From Flavobacterium quisquiliarum (GTDB lineage: Bacteria; Bacteroidota; Bacteroidia; Flavobacteriales; Flavobacteriaceae): a stretch of 64,000 nt of DNA. This document shows, piece by piece, positions 18,306 through 26,960 of the stretch. The notes under the pieces are model-generated. The model saw only the letters and a list, made by a program, of their open reading frames with translations. It searched no databases and had not been told where the DNA came from. The DNA lies in the NCBI RefSeq assembly GCF_019308285.1, contig NZ_WWEM01000007.1, positions 1 through 64,000 of the forward strand. The letters run 5' to 3'. Both the position numbers and the translations under genes were made by a program. The first letter of the stretch is position 1. Each line of letters opens with the position of its first letter.

Positions 18306-18917
18306 TTAAAATTTATATCCTACTGATAATGAAAAAACACCATTGTGAACTTTTGAATCATCACCAGCTTCAGTTTTAGCAATATTAGCCAAACCTAAAT
18401 TATATCTGGCGCTTGCAAATATATTTTCGGTAAATTCGTAACCTGCTCCAAAATTCAACCCAAAATCAATTGATTCAAAATTTTCTTTAATATCTTGTTT
18501 ATTATCAACATTTAGATCATCTACCTTTATTCTTGCTTTTGCTGAAGTTAAAAATCCAATTTGCGGACCAGCTTCAACAAAGAACTTTTCCGCCGCAAAA
18601 TATTTAAACATAACCGGCACATTGATATAATCTAAGTTAAAACATGTTTTAGCTTCATATCCATCTAATTCGATATCATCAAATCTAGTTCCTTGAGTAG
18701 AATACAAAAGCTCAGGTTGTAATGCAAATTTCTCAGAAAATTTTATTTCAACGAAAGCACCCGCATGAAATCCAAATTTTGACTTCAAATCCATCCCTTC
18801 CGTATCACCTGACAAACTTGACAAGTTCAAACCACCTTTAACTCCATACTTAACTTCTTGTGCATTTGCAAATCCAAATGCCATAACTACAATTGCAGTT
18901 AAAATATTTTTTTTCAT
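18306..18917 (-). CDS. Porin-family small outer-membrane beta-barrel protein
   Basis: A 203-residue protein with a cleavable signal ending FANAQE and then alternating amphipathic strands typical of an eight-strand PorT/OMP_b-brl barrel: VKYGVKGGLNLSSL at the N-terminus, LQPELLYSTQGTRF, YINVPVMFKYF, FVEAGPQIGFLTSAKA, and GVFSLSVGYKF ending in the C-terminal Phe recognised by BAM. The function of such barrels is usually unknown. It is paralogous to the genes at 19059 and 20627, sharing PELLYSTQGT, YINVPV and GPQIGFL. A minus-strand TATATTTG box lies at 18954-18947, with a leader resembling that of the neighbouring paralogue. Confidence 0.88.
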   Translation of the reverse strand: MKKNILTAIVVMAFGFANAQEVKYGVKGGLNLSSLSGDTEGMDLKSKFGFHAGAFVEIKFSEKFALQPELLYSTQGTRFDDIELDGYEAKTCFNLDYINVPVMFKYFAAEKFFVEAGPQIGFLTSAKARIKVDDLNVDNKQDIKENFESIDFGLNFGAGYEFTENIFASARYNLGLANIAKTEAGDDSKVHNGVFSLSVGYKF

Positions 18918-19010
18918 TTTTTTGTTTTTGGTTAAATTAATTGAGTCAAATATAAAAATTTACTTACGATATACTAATTTTATTTTAACAATAAAAATAC
19001 TTATAACAAA

Positions 19011-19040
19011 AAAAACCTTTCACAATGAAAGGCTTTTAGT
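19011..19040 (-). terminator. Terminator of barrel gene 19059-19637
   Basis: CCTTTCA (19018-19024) pairs with TGAAAGG (19028-19034). On the minus strand seven T residues follow the stem. Confidence 0.83.
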
Positions 19041-19058
19041 TATACTTATCAAGAAAGC

Positions 19059-19637
19059 TTAGAATCTATATGCAGCGTATAACGCTAAGTTGCTGTTCTT
19101 TGGACTATCGTAGTACTCATCAAAATCATCAACATTGTAATCAAGAACATTTGACAAACCAACTGTGTAGCGAATACCAGCAGAGAAATTATCTGTAAAA
19201 TTGTAACCTGCTCCAAAATTGAACCCAAGGTCTACAGATTTAAAACTATCTTTTACATCATTTCCATCAGCTTTAGCAGAAACTAAAAATCCAATTTGCG
19301 GACCTGCCTCAACAGTAAATTGCTTTGTTACATAAAACTTTGCCAATACAGGAACATTAATATAGTTTAATTTCCAGTCTTCGTCTTGCCCTCCAAAACC
19401 GTCAACTTTAGTCCCTTGAGTTGAAAATAAAAGCTCTGGCTGAATAGATAACCTTTCAATGATTTTAATTTCTGCAAAACCACCTACTTGAAATCCTATT
19501 AAAGCTTTTGTATCATCAACATCTCCTCCAACTAAAGAAGATATGTTTAAACCTCCTTTTACCCCAAATCTAGTTTCTTGAGCATTGGTAAATGCAAATG
19601 CCATTAAAGCAATGGCAGATAAAATAATTTTCTTCAT
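19059..19637 (-). CDS. Porin-family small outer-membrane beta-barrel protein
   Basis: A 192-residue paralogue of the 18306 gene: signal peptide ending FTNAQE, then RFGVKGGLNISSL, IQPELLFSTQGTKV, YINVPVLAKFYV, VEAGPQIGFLVSAKA and a C-terminal ALYAAYRF barrel end. It probably folds as an eight-strand barrel in the outer membrane. The promoter is a minus-strand TATATTTG (19673-19666) followed by a 19-base near-perfect palindrome TTGGTTAAATTTTAACCAA (19650-19668), which overlaps the box and could be an operator. It is flanked by terminators, so it is transcribed alone. Ligand and role are unknown. Confidence 0.88.
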   Translation of the reverse strand: MKKIILSAIALMAFAFTNAQETRFGVKGGLNISSLVGGDVDDTKALIGFQVGGFAEIKIIERLSIQPELLFSTQGTKVDGFGGQDEDWKLNYINVPVLAKFYVTKQFTVEAGPQIGFLVSAKADGNDVKDSFKSVDLGFNFGAGYNFTDNFSAGIRYTVGLSNVLDYNVDDFDEYYDSPKNSNLALYAAYRF

Positions 19638-19783
19638 CTTAATTTGTTTTGGTTAAATTTTAACCAAATATAAAAATATTCTTCATAAAAACTAATTTGG
19701 TTTTTAACAAATAAAATAGTAATAAGTATAGATACTGTTAACTGTAGATCAATTTGTTTTTAAATCCTCAAAAAAAGAAAAAG

Positions 19784-19811
19784 AAAAAAGCCTTTTCAAT
19801 ACTGAAAAGGC
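19784..19811 (-). terminator. Terminator of barrel gene 19839-20342
   Basis: GCCTTTTCA (19790-19798) pairs with TGAAAAGGC (19803-19811). The minus-strand product continues into a TTTTTTC run. Confidence 0.83.
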
Positions 19812-19838
19812 TCTTTAAAAAAATTAACAAATTAATTT

Positions 19839-20342
19839 TTAGAAGTGTAATGCAAATCCAACGTTGAATTGCAAAAAGCTTTTCCCATAATCTTCATTAG
19901 TCGTTACATTGTATCTTAAACCTGGTTCAATAGAAACATTATTTCCAAGAAACAAGGCATATCCTCCTTGAAGTCCAATAAAAGAAGGATTATGATCAAC
20001 ATCTTTTATACTAACTCCTGTATAAGAAGCTTCAAGTGGAAATTTATTCAATAAATAATATTTTGCTCCAACCTTGTACGAGAAAATACTAGAATCACCA
20101 TCATCTCCATAACCTAAACCTAATTTAACAGCCAAATTATCTGCAACAAAATAACCTCCCTCTGCTCCAACATTCCAAGAGGTGTCTCCATCAACCGAAG
20201 TCAAACTAAATGCTGTATTACCAGTTTTTGCTCCAAAAGCTGTATTAGCCTCAATTAACCATTTCCCTTTTGCTGTTTGTTCTTGTGCATTAGCAAATCC
20301 AAAAGCCATTACTGCAATAGCAGCTAAAACAATTTTTTTCAT
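19839..20342 (-). CDS. Small outer-membrane beta-barrel protein (OmpW/OprF-like)
   Basis: A 167-residue protein. The signal peptide (ending FANAQE) is nearly the same as in the 18306 paralogue, but the mature part differs: WLIEANTAFGAKTGNTAF, NVGAEGGYFVADNLAVKLGLGYG, YKVGAKYYLLNKFPLEASY, and a C-terminal FLQFNVGFALHF ending in Phe. This pattern resembles OMP_b-brl/OmpW-like barrels with short loops. A minus-strand TAGTTTTG box lies at 20375-20368. It is flanked by a terminator downstream and a divergent barrel gene upstream. The shared signal sequence over a different barrel suggests either common descent or exchange of the 5' part. Confidence 0.85.
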   Translation of the reverse strand: MKKIVLAAIAVMAFGFANAQEQTAKGKWLIEANTAFGAKTGNTAFSLTSVDGDTSWNVGAEGGYFVADNLAVKLGLGYGDDGDSSIFSYKVGAKYYLLNKFPLEASYTGVSIKDVDHNPSFIGLQGGYALFLGNNVSIEPGLRYNVTTNEDYGKSFLQFNVGFALHF

Positions 20343-20572
20343 GTTTATATTTTTTAATTATTGAGATCAAAACTAAGATTAGGCCTACAAAAAAAAATCC
20401 TCCAAAAGTCTAAAAAATATCAAAATAAGACATAAAAAAATACTCAAAAAGAAACCTGATAATCAACGCCATACCTTAAAAAATCGTCGTCTAACTACTC
20501 AAAAAACAAAATATAGTGGGAATTTTAGTAATTATTTAATCTAAATTATAAGGCAATAAAATGCTAAATATG

Positions 20573-20580
20573 TAGTTTTG
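20573..20580 (+). promoter_or_regulatory. -7 element TAGTTTTG before barrel gene 20627
   Basis: An exact TAnnTTTG match 46 bases before ATG 20627, in the 284-base divergent region between two barrel genes. No clear -33 TTG is seen. The rest of that region shows nothing else distinctive. Confidence 0.5.
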
Positions 20581-20626
20581 AACTTTAGAATAACATTTAA
20601 ATACCAAAAATTTAAAAAACATTTTT

Positions 20627-21187
20627 ATGAAAAAAATAATTGTAGCCGCTGTATTGTTCCTAGCAACATCAGCAACGATGAATGCACAATTTGTACAAAT
20701 CGGGGTTAAAGCAGGGGTTAACTTTGCTAACCAAACTGGAGGTTCTGACTTTAATGGAATTTCAGTTGACAAAGAAGGTATTACAAGTTACCATGCAGGT
20801 CTTGTGGCAGAACTTAAATTATTAGAAAAATTCTCCATTCAGCCTGAGCTTTTGTATACTACACAAGGAGCGACTTATAAAGATGCTTTTTCTGAATTTA
20901 AAAATGAAATGGGCTATATTGCTATTCCAGTAATGGCAAAAATCTATATGACTAAATCTCTTAGCTTAGAACTTGGTCCACAAGCTTCATTTCTTGTAAG
21001 CAATAAAAAAGAATTTGACGTTGCAGATCCAAAAACATTTGATTTTTCTCTTAATGCAGGTTTAGGATTAAAAGTTGTTGGCGGTCTTTTTGTTCAAGCT
21101 CGTTACGGAATTGGTTTAACTGAAATTTCAAAAGAAGCTGACTTTAAAAACTCTGTATTCCAACTTTCAGCTGGTTACATGTTCTAA
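20627..21187 (+). CDS. Porin-family small outer-membrane beta-barrel protein
   Basis: A 186-residue protein with a signal peptide ending TMNAQ and barrel strands FVQIGVKAGVNFANQTGG, IQPELLYTTQGATY, YIAIPVMAKIYMT, LELGPQASFLVS, GLFVQARYGIGL and C-terminal FQLSAGYMF. It is the fourth small barrel in the cluster and clearly related to the 18306 and 19059 genes, but on the opposite strand. It has its own -7 box and a terminator immediately after. Probably an eight-strand barrel of unknown role; in this family some members assist gliding or secretion, but nothing here proves that. Confidence 0.87.
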   Translation: MKKIIVAAVLFLATSATMNAQFVQIGVKAGVNFANQTGGSDFNGISVDKEGITSYHAGLVAELKLLEKFSIQPELLYTTQGATYKDAFSEFKNEMGYIAIPVMAKIYMTKSLSLELGPQASFLVSNKKEFDVADPKTFDFSLNAGLGLKVVGGLFVQARYGIGLTEISKEADFKNSVFQLSAGYMF

Positions 21188-21210
21188 AAGAATATCACAT
21201 ACTTTTATAA

Positions 21211-21242
21211 AAACCGTTCTATTAATTAGAGCGGTTTTTTTA
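21211..21242 (+). terminator. Terminator after barrel gene 20627-21187
   Basis: AAACCGTTCT (21211-21220) pairs with AGAGCGGTTT (with one G-T pair) and is followed by a T run. Confidence 0.82.
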
Positions 21243-21317
21243 TTTTTACACAATTCAATGGCAATATCAAAAGTCAATGTCAACTTCAATAAAATACCTC
21301 AACATAAATAATTAAAC

Positions 21318-21731
21318 ATGAAAATCTGCATTATCAATGGCCCAAATTTGAATCTTTTAGGAAAACGTGAACCAGAAGTTTACGGAAGCCAGACCTTTGA
21401 AGATTATTTTGAAACGTTGAAACAAAAATTCCCAAACATTGAACTTTCTTATTATCAAAGCAATATTGAAGGCGAATTGATTGGAAAAATTCAGGAAGTT
21501 GGTTTTTCGTTTGATGGAATTATTTTGAATGCAGGAGCTTATACTCATACTTCAATTGGTTTGGGTGATGCAATGAAAGCCGTAACGACTCCAGTTATCG
21601 AAGTTCATATTTCTAATACTTATGCGAGAGAAAGTTTCAGACATCAATCATACTTATCAGGAAATGCAAAAGGGGTTATTCTAGGTTTCGGATTAAAAAG
21701 TTACGAATTAGCAATTCAATCTTTTTTATAA
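21318..21731 (+). CDS. aroQ: 3-dehydroquinate dehydratase, type II
   Basis: A 137-residue protein of normal type II length. Family motifs are present: NGPNLNLLGKREPEVYGS at the N-terminus with the active-site Arg and Tyr loop, YYQSNIEGELI, LNAGAYTHTSIGLGDAM with catalytic residues, PVIEVHISNTYARESFRH, and GVILGFGLKSYELAI. It dehydrates 3-dehydroquinate to 3-dehydroshikimate in the shikimate pathway, acting as a dodecamer in the cytosol. Terminators and repeats on both sides suggest a single-gene transcript. Adjacent xerD-aroQ placement is common in related genomes, but here four barrel genes lie between them. Confidence 0.96.
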   Translation: MKICIINGPNLNLLGKREPEVYGSQTFEDYFETLKQKFPNIELSYYQSNIEGELIGKIQEVGFSFDGIILNAGAYTHTSIGLGDAMKAVTTPVIEVHISNTYARESFRHQSYLSGNAKGVILGFGLKSYELAIQSFL

Positions 21732-21737
21732 ATATCG

Positions 21738-21802
21738 TCTCCCTGAGCGAAATCGAAGGACTCATCTACTGTAAAAAGCTTCGACTTCGCTCAGCTTGAT
21801 AA
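21738..21802. repeat. Intergenic inverted repeat with GAAGGA/CTTCGACTTCG core
   Basis: CCCTGAGCGAAATCGAAG (21743-21760) is answered by CTTCGACTTCGCTCAG (21780-21795), forming an imperfect hairpin. It resembles the end sequences of the longer repeats at 28331 and 55057. It lies 7 bases after aroQ and may also terminate it. Confidence 0.6.
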
Positions 21803-21896
21803 TCAAATTCGTTCCCTAAATAACAGAACTCCTAAGTTCATCAATTCACTTATTTTAATTTAACAAATTATTAATAAGCTCGTTTTTAAGTTATTC

Positions 21897-21904
21897 TATT
21901 TTTG
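21897..21904 (+). promoter_or_regulatory. -7 element TATTTTTG before DUF5686 gene
   Basis: An exact TAnnTTTG match 17 bases before ATG 21922, which implies a very short leader. No -33 TTG is clear. Confidence 0.5.
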
Positions 21905-21921
21905 TAAGAGAAACTACTTAC

Positions 21922-24411
21922 ATGAGAAACTTTACGCTACTTGCCTTTTTAATTTTTTCTATTTCTAATTTCGCCCAAATCAAAGGAACTATAACCGATG
22001 AAAAGGGAAATCCGCTTCCGTTTGTTTCCATTTTTGAAGAAGGAACTTATAGAGGAACCACTTCAAATGAACAGGGACAATATCAATTACAAGTAAAAGA
22101 AATTGGTAAAAACCGAATTGTATTTCAATATTTAGGTTTTAAAACACAAAAAATAACGGTTTCCCCAGATTCCAAAAACGTTACTTTGGACGTAAAACTC
22201 GTAGAAGAAAGTTTTGCCTTAAACGAAGTTGTAATTGATCCCAAAAACAATCCTGCCAATGCTATAATCAAAAGTGCCATAGTAAACAAAAAAGAAAACT
22301 CAGATAAAACAGGAAGATTTACAGCCGATTTCTATTCAAAAGGAATGTTTAAAGTCAAAGATCTTCCTAAAAAAATTCTAGGTCAAAAAGTAGATCTTGG
22401 TGCTGACATGGCTTCCAATTTGGATTCAACAGGATCAGGGATTTTGTATTTATCTGAAACGGTTTCTAAAATTGCTTTTGAAAAACCAGCCAAACTAAAA
22501 GAGAAAATTATTGCTTCTAAAATTTCTGGAAATAACCGAGGCTATAGCTATAATACAGCTGCTTTGTCTACTTATGATTTCTATGACAATACTTTAGATT
22601 TTGATGTCAAAATGATTTCTCCTATTGCCGATAATGCTTTCAATTATTACAAATACAAATTAGAAGGAAGTTTTTATGATGATAACAATAAGCAGATTTA
22701 TAAAATAAAGATCATTCCGAAACGAGATAAAGAACCTGTTTTTGAAGGTTATATTTACATTGTAGATGATAGTTTTGCGATCTATGCCATCGATCTAGAT
22801 CTTAAAGGTTATCGAATGAAAAACGAATTCACCGAAACAATGTCATTAACACAGAGTTTCAGTTATAATGCAAAAAATAAAATCTGGTCTAAAAACGCCC
22901 AGACACTTTCTTTTACAGCTGGTCTTTTTGGAATAAAATTTTCTGGAAACTTTAATTATGTATATTCTAATTATGAGTTTCCTGCTTCTTTTGAAAAGAA
23001 AACGTTTGGAAATGAAATTGTTTCTTTTGAAGCCAATGCCAATAAAAAAGACAATGCCTTTTGGAATGAAATTCGCCCCATTCCGCTAACAATAGAAGAA
23101 AGCAACGATTATACAAAAAAAGACAGCCTCTTAGTCATTCGAAAATCAAAAAAATATACGGACTCTATAGATGCCAAAAACAACAAATTTAAAGTTTGGG
23201 ATATTTTGATGGGTTATGACTATAAAAATACCTTCAAACAATATTCCTTCAATTATCAAGGTTTATTGAATATTGCTTCTTTAAGTTTCAATACTGTTCA
23301 GGGATTCAATTTAGACTCCGGTTTTTCATTTAAAAAAGAAAATGAAGAGAAAGGAAAATCAACTTCAATTGGAACCACTTTTAATTATGGTTTTTCAGAC
23401 GAACGTTTTAGAGCAACTGGATATTTTTCGCATAAATTCAACAATATAAATTATGCTACAATTGGGGCTTCCGGAGGAACAAAAGTAGCTCAATTTAATA
23501 GCTCAGAACCCATTACAAAACTGGTCAATTCTGTAAGTTCTTTATTCTTTAAAGATAATTACATGAAGTTGTACAACTTAGAATATGCACAAGTTAATTA
23601 TTCCCAAGACGTATCAAATGGCGTTAATTTATTTGCGAAAGTGGCTTACGAACAGCGAAAACCGCTCTTTAACACAACCGACTATTCTTTCTTTAAAAGA
23701 GACGATTTGTATTCTTCCAACAATCCTTTAGATCCAAATGACTTCACCATCGCTCCGTTTGAACAACATCATTTGTTTAAAACAGGGATTAATGCACGAA
23801 TTAATTTTGGCAATAAATACATTTCAAGACCTGATGGAAGATATAATTTTAAAGACGATAGATATCCTACTTTAACTTTAGGTTTCGAAAAAGCTTTTGC
23901 AGCAAGTGAAAAGAAATACGAATTTGAACGAATTGGAGCTTCTCTTCAATATGATTTAAACTTAAATAACAAAGGCACTTTAGGCATGAATTTCAGAGCT
24001 GGAAAATTCTTTAATGCCGAGAATATTGCTTTTATAGATTACAGACATTTCAACGGAAATCAAACTCATGTTGGAACGACGGGACGTTACTTAAATGTTT
24101 TCAATTTAATGCCTTATTATGCCAACAGTACGAATGACAGTTATCTTGAAATGCATCTGGAACACAATGATAACGGATATGTAATGAATAAAATTCCATT
24201 ATTGAATCTTTTAAAATCGACAATGAATATCGGGTTTCATTCTTTGGCAATCCCAGACCGAAAACCTTATACAGAATATACAATTGGTTTAGACAATTTA
24301 GGTTTCGGAAAATTCAAATTATTCCGCGTAGATTATGTGCATTCTTATCAAGGAGGAGTTCAGCAAAATGGTGTTGTATTTGGGCTGAAGATTTTGAATG
24401 CGTTAGACTAA
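21922..24411 (+). CDS. DUF5686 outer-membrane protein with carboxypeptidase-like domain
   Basis: An 829-residue protein: signal peptide (1-19, ending SNFAQ), a CarboxypepD_reg-like domain (20-95, with GTITDEKGNPLPFVSIFEEG and GQYQL), then the large DUF5686 region, a long beta-rich barrel-like segment that runs to the C-terminus. There is no TonB plug motif, so it is not a TonB receptor despite the shared N-terminal domain. The family is widespread in Bacteroidota and is thought to sit in the outer membrane; its role is unknown. It stands alone: its own promoter box precedes it and repeats with a strong terminator follow it. Confidence 0.88.
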   Translation: MRNFTLLAFLIFSISNFAQIKGTITDEKGNPLPFVSIFEEGTYRGTTSNEQGQYQLQVKEIGKNRIVFQYLGFKTQKITVSPDSKNVTLDVKLVEESFALNEVVIDPKNNPANAIIKSAIVNKKENSDKTGRFTADFYSKGMFKVKDLPKKILGQKVDLGADMASNLDSTGSGILYLSETVSKIAFEKPAKLKEKIIASKISGNNRGYSYNTAALSTYDFYDNTLDFDVKMISPIADNAFNYYKYKLEGSFYDDNNKQIYKIKIIPKRDKEPVFEGYIYIVDDSFAIYAIDLDLKGYRMKNEFTETMSLTQSFSYNAKNKIWSKNAQTLSFTAGLFGIKFSGNFNYVYSNYEFPASFEKKTFGNEIVSFEANANKKDNAFWNEIRPIPLTIEESNDYTKKDSLLVIRKSKKYTDSIDAKNNKFKVWDILMGYDYKNTFKQYSFNYQGLLNIASLSFNTVQGFNLDSGFSFKKENEEKGKSTSIGTTFNYGFSDERFRATGYFSHKFNNINYATIGASGGTKVAQFNSSEPITKLVNSVSSLFFKDNYMKLYNLEYAQVNYSQDVSNGVNLFAKVAYEQRKPLFNTTDYSFFKRDDLYSSNNPLDPNDFTIAPFEQHHLFKTGINARINFGNKYISRPDGRYNFKDDRYPTLTLGFEKAFAASEKKYEFERIGASLQYDLNLNNKGTLGMNFRAGKFFNAENIAFIDYRHFNGNQTHVGTTGRYLNVFNLMPYYANSTNDSYLEMHLEHNDNGYVMNKIPLLNLLKSTMNIGFHSLAIPDRKPYTEYTIGLDNLGFGKFKLFRVDYVHSYQGGVQQNGVVFGLKILNALD

Positions 24412-24660
24412 GATACTAAGATGCTGAGATGCTAAGATTCTAAGTTTTCGTTTAGTGCTTAATACTAATTTTTGTCAGGCTGAGCGATTCCGAAGCTTCG
24501 GGAGAAGGCCGCGCAAAGATTTTCTAACTAAAAAACTGCTTAATTTACAATCTTGTTAAAGTAGATTGTAAATTAAGCAGTTTTTTTATGATTTCAAGGA
24601 AATGATATTTACATGCTAAAGAAAAACTTAGAATCTCAGCATCTCAAAACCTTAGCACCT
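24412..24660. repeat. CTAAG-type repeats around a long bidirectional terminator
   Basis: CTAAG-TTCT units run from 24412 to about 24445 and an inverted copy lies at 24625-24660. Between them AAAAACTGCTTAATTTACAA (24531-24550), continuing TCT, pairs without mismatch with 24563-24585: a 23-bp stem ending in T runs on both strands. GTCAGGCTGAGCG at 24475-24487 resembles the end of the GAAGGA repeats. Confidence 0.78.
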
Positions 24661-25539
24661 TTAGCAATGATAATCATCCGGTTCAATATGAATCAAAACA
24701 TTTCCTAACTGCGGAATTTTTTCTTTTAAAGTGTCTTGTAGTTTATGAGACAAATCATGCCCTTCTTTTACCGAAATTGCAGCTGAAACTATCGCATGTA
24801 AATCAACATGATAACGCATTCCTGCTTTACGGATAAAACATTTTTCTGTTCCTAAAATTCCAGGAACTGTCAGAGCTACAACGCGAATTTCTTCTACTAA
24901 GTCATCGTTTAGGTTTTCATCCATAATTTCGCCAAGCGCAGGTCTGAAAATTTTATAACTATTATATAAAATAAAAAATGCAGCAAAAAGAGCAGCCCAA
25001 TCATCTGCCGATTCGTAGCCTTTCCCCATTATTAAAGCAATCGAAATTCCGATAAAAGCCGCTACAGAAGTTATTGCATCGCTTCTATGATGCCATGCGT
25101 CTGCCGCTAAAGAAGAACTATTGGTCTGTTTACTTCGTTTCATTACCAAACGAAAAGAATATTCCTTCCATATAATAATGGCTCCCAAAACATACAATGT
25201 CCAAGATTTTGGTAAATCGTGTGAAGTTCCAATATTGGCAATACTTTCGTATCCAATAATTGTGGCCGATGTTATTAAAAACCCAACCACCAAAAAAGTA
25301 ATTAGAGGTTCAGCACGACCATGACCATAAGGATGATTTTCATCTGCCGGTTTATTAGAATATTTAATTCCGAATAAAACCAGACAAGACGAGAATATAT
25401 CTGTAGTTGATTCGATTGCATCAGCAATTAAGGCATAAGAATTGCCAAAAAAACCTGCCAATCCTTTTATCAAGGCCAGGCAGGTGTTTCCTATTATACT
25501 AAAAATAGTAGCTTTTATAGCTTTTTGTTCGTTTGTCAT
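24661..25539 (-). CDS. Cation diffusion facilitator family transporter
   Basis: A 292-residue protein. The membrane domain has about six helices with the metal-site motifs: ALIADAIESTTD in helix 2 and DAWHHRSDAITS in helix 5, the HxxxD form typical of zinc/iron/manganese CDF exporters. The cytosolic C-terminal domain (about 205-292, with LTVPGILGTEKCFIRKAGMRYHVDLHA) is the usual metal-sensing dimerisation domain. A conserved HPYGHGRAEP lies between helices 2 and 3. It exports divalent cations in exchange for protons. The residue pattern does not fix the metal. It stands alone between repeat-rich spacers. Confidence 0.93.
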   Translation of the reverse strand: MTNEQKAIKATIFSIIGNTCLALIKGLAGFFGNSYALIADAIESTTDIFSSCLVLFGIKYSNKPADENHPYGHGRAEPLITFLVVGFLITSATIIGYESIANIGTSHDLPKSWTLYVLGAIIIWKEYSFRLVMKRSKQTNSSSLAADAWHHRSDAITSVAAFIGISIALIMGKGYESADDWAALFAAFFILYNSYKIFRPALGEIMDENLNDDLVEEIRVVALTVPGILGTEKCFIRKAGMRYHVDLHAIVSAAISVKEGHDLSHKLQDTLKEKIPQLGNVLIHIEPDDYHC

Positions 25540-25556
25540 TTAGACTATTTTTTTTT

Positions 25557-25621
25557 TAGCCACGAATTCACAAATTATTTTTTATAATCTTTGACGATTT
25601 GAATTCGTGAATTCGTGGCTA
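25557..25621. repeat. Inverted repeat TAGCCACGAATTCAC between murA and CDF gene
   Basis: TAGCCACGAATTCAC (25557-25571) pairs perfectly with GTGAATTCGTGGCTA (25607-25621). No T run follows on the minus strand, so it is not a standard terminator for murA. The AGCCAC... core also appears at 7930 and, as a true terminator, at 39819. Confidence 0.7.
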
Positions 25622-25628
25622 TCAACTT

Positions 25629-26942
25629 TTAAGCTCTCACGATTTTTGCCCCGATTGCTCTTAAACGCTCATCGATACGCTCATATCCACGGTCGATTTG
25701 CTCAATATTTTGAATAGTACTTGTTCCTTTTGCAGAAAGCGCCGCAATCAACAATGAAATTCCCGCACGAATATCAGGAGAAGACATTGTTGTAGCTTTT
25801 AATTGAGATTCAAAATTATGCCCCATAACCACAGCTCTGTGCGGATCACATAACATGATTTTTGCTCCCATATCAATCAGTTTGTCCACAAAGAATAAAC
25901 GGCTTTCGAACATTTTTTGGTGAATTAAAACATCTCCTTTTGCCTGTGTTGCTACAACCAAAACGATACTTAATAAGTCAGGTGTAAATCCTGGCCAAGG
26001 TGCATCAGCAATTGTTAAGATAGAACCGTCGATATCTGTTTTTACTTCATATCCGTTTTTATGAGCTGGAATGTAAATGTCGTCGTTACGTTTTTCGATT
26101 GTAATTCCTAATTTTCTAAAAGTATTTGGAATCAAACCTAAATTTTCCCAGCTTACATTTTTGATTGTGATTTCACTTTTTGTCATAGCCGCAAGACCAA
26201 TCCAAGAACCAATTTCGATCATATCAGGAAGAATTCTGTGCTCGCAACCACCAAGGCTTTCAACACCTTCGATAGTCAATAAGTTTGAACCAACTCCTGT
26301 AATTTTTGCCCCCATAGAGTTCAGCATTTTACATAGTTGCTGTAAATATGGTTCACAGGCTGCATTGTAAACAGTAGTTTTTCCTTTTGCTAAAACTGCA
26401 GCCATTACAATGTTTGCGGTTCCAGTTACAGATGCCTCGTCTAAAAGCATATCTGTTCCTTGAAGACCTTCAGCAGGAGATTCCACTCCATAAAAATGAT
26501 CTTCTCTATTATATCTGAACTTTGCTCCAAGATTAATAAAACCTTCAAAGTGCGTATCTAATCTACGACGTCCAATTTTATCTCCACCCGGTTTTGGAAT
26601 ATATCCTTTTCCGAAACGAGCTAAAAGAGGCCCAACAATCATAATAGAACCACGAAGCGCTCCACCTTCTTTTTTGAAAGCTTCGGTTTCTAAATATCCA
26701 ACATTAACTTCATCAGCTTGAAATGTAATAGAACCTGGTTCATTACGTTGAATTTTTACCCCTAAATTACCCAGCAAAGTGATTAATTTATTGATGTCTA
26801 TAATATCAGGAATGTTATTAATTTTTACTTTCTCTCCTGTTAGAAGCACGGCACATAAAATTTGTAATGCCTCATTTTTTGCTCCTTGCGGAGTGATTTC
26901 TCCTTTTAAAGGAGTTCCTCCTTCGATTTTAAAAATTCCCAT
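25629..26942 (-). CDS. murA: UDP-N-acetylglucosamine 1-carboxyvinyltransferase with Asp at catalytic Cys position
   Basis: A 437-residue EPSP-synthase-fold enzyme of normal MurA length. Family motifs: K22-N23 in GAKNEAL, GPLLARFGKGYIPKPGGDKIG, the EASVTGTANIVMAA region and a C-terminal DIRAGISLLIAAL. It transfers enolpyruvate from PEP to UDP-GlcNAc, the first committed step of peptidoglycan synthesis. The loop that in E. coli reads PGGC (Cys115, target of fosfomycin) reads PGGD here (D121). Asp at this site is known in other bacteria to retain activity and confer fosfomycin resistance. It is third in a minus-strand group after DUF493 and DUF4290 genes, from which a repeat separates it. Confidence 0.96.
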   Translation of the reverse strand: MGIFKIEGGTPLKGEITPQGAKNEALQILCAVLLTGEKVKINNIPDIIDINKLITLLGNLGVKIQRNEPGSITFQADEVNVGYLETEAFKKEGGALRGSIMIVGPLLARFGKGYIPKPGGDKIGRRRLDTHFEGFINLGAKFRYNREDHFYGVESPAEGLQGTDMLLDEASVTGTANIVMAAVLAKGKTTVYNAACEPYLQQLCKMLNSMGAKITGVGSNLLTIEGVESLGGCEHRILPDMIEIGSWIGLAAMTKSEITIKNVSWENLGLIPNTFRKLGITIEKRNDDIYIPAHKNGYEVKTDIDGSILTIADAPWPGFTPDLLSIVLVVATQAKGDVLIHQKMFESRLFFVDKLIDMGAKIMLCDPHRAVVMGHNFESQLKATTMSSPDIRAGISLLIAALSAKGTSTIQNIEQIDRGYERIDERLRAIGAKIVRA

Positions 26943-26960
26943 AGATCTTTGTTAAGGTTC

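Noticed and set aside
25557..25621. Inverted repeat as murA terminator
   Set aside because: No T run follows the stem on the minus strand; it fits a dispersed repeat better.
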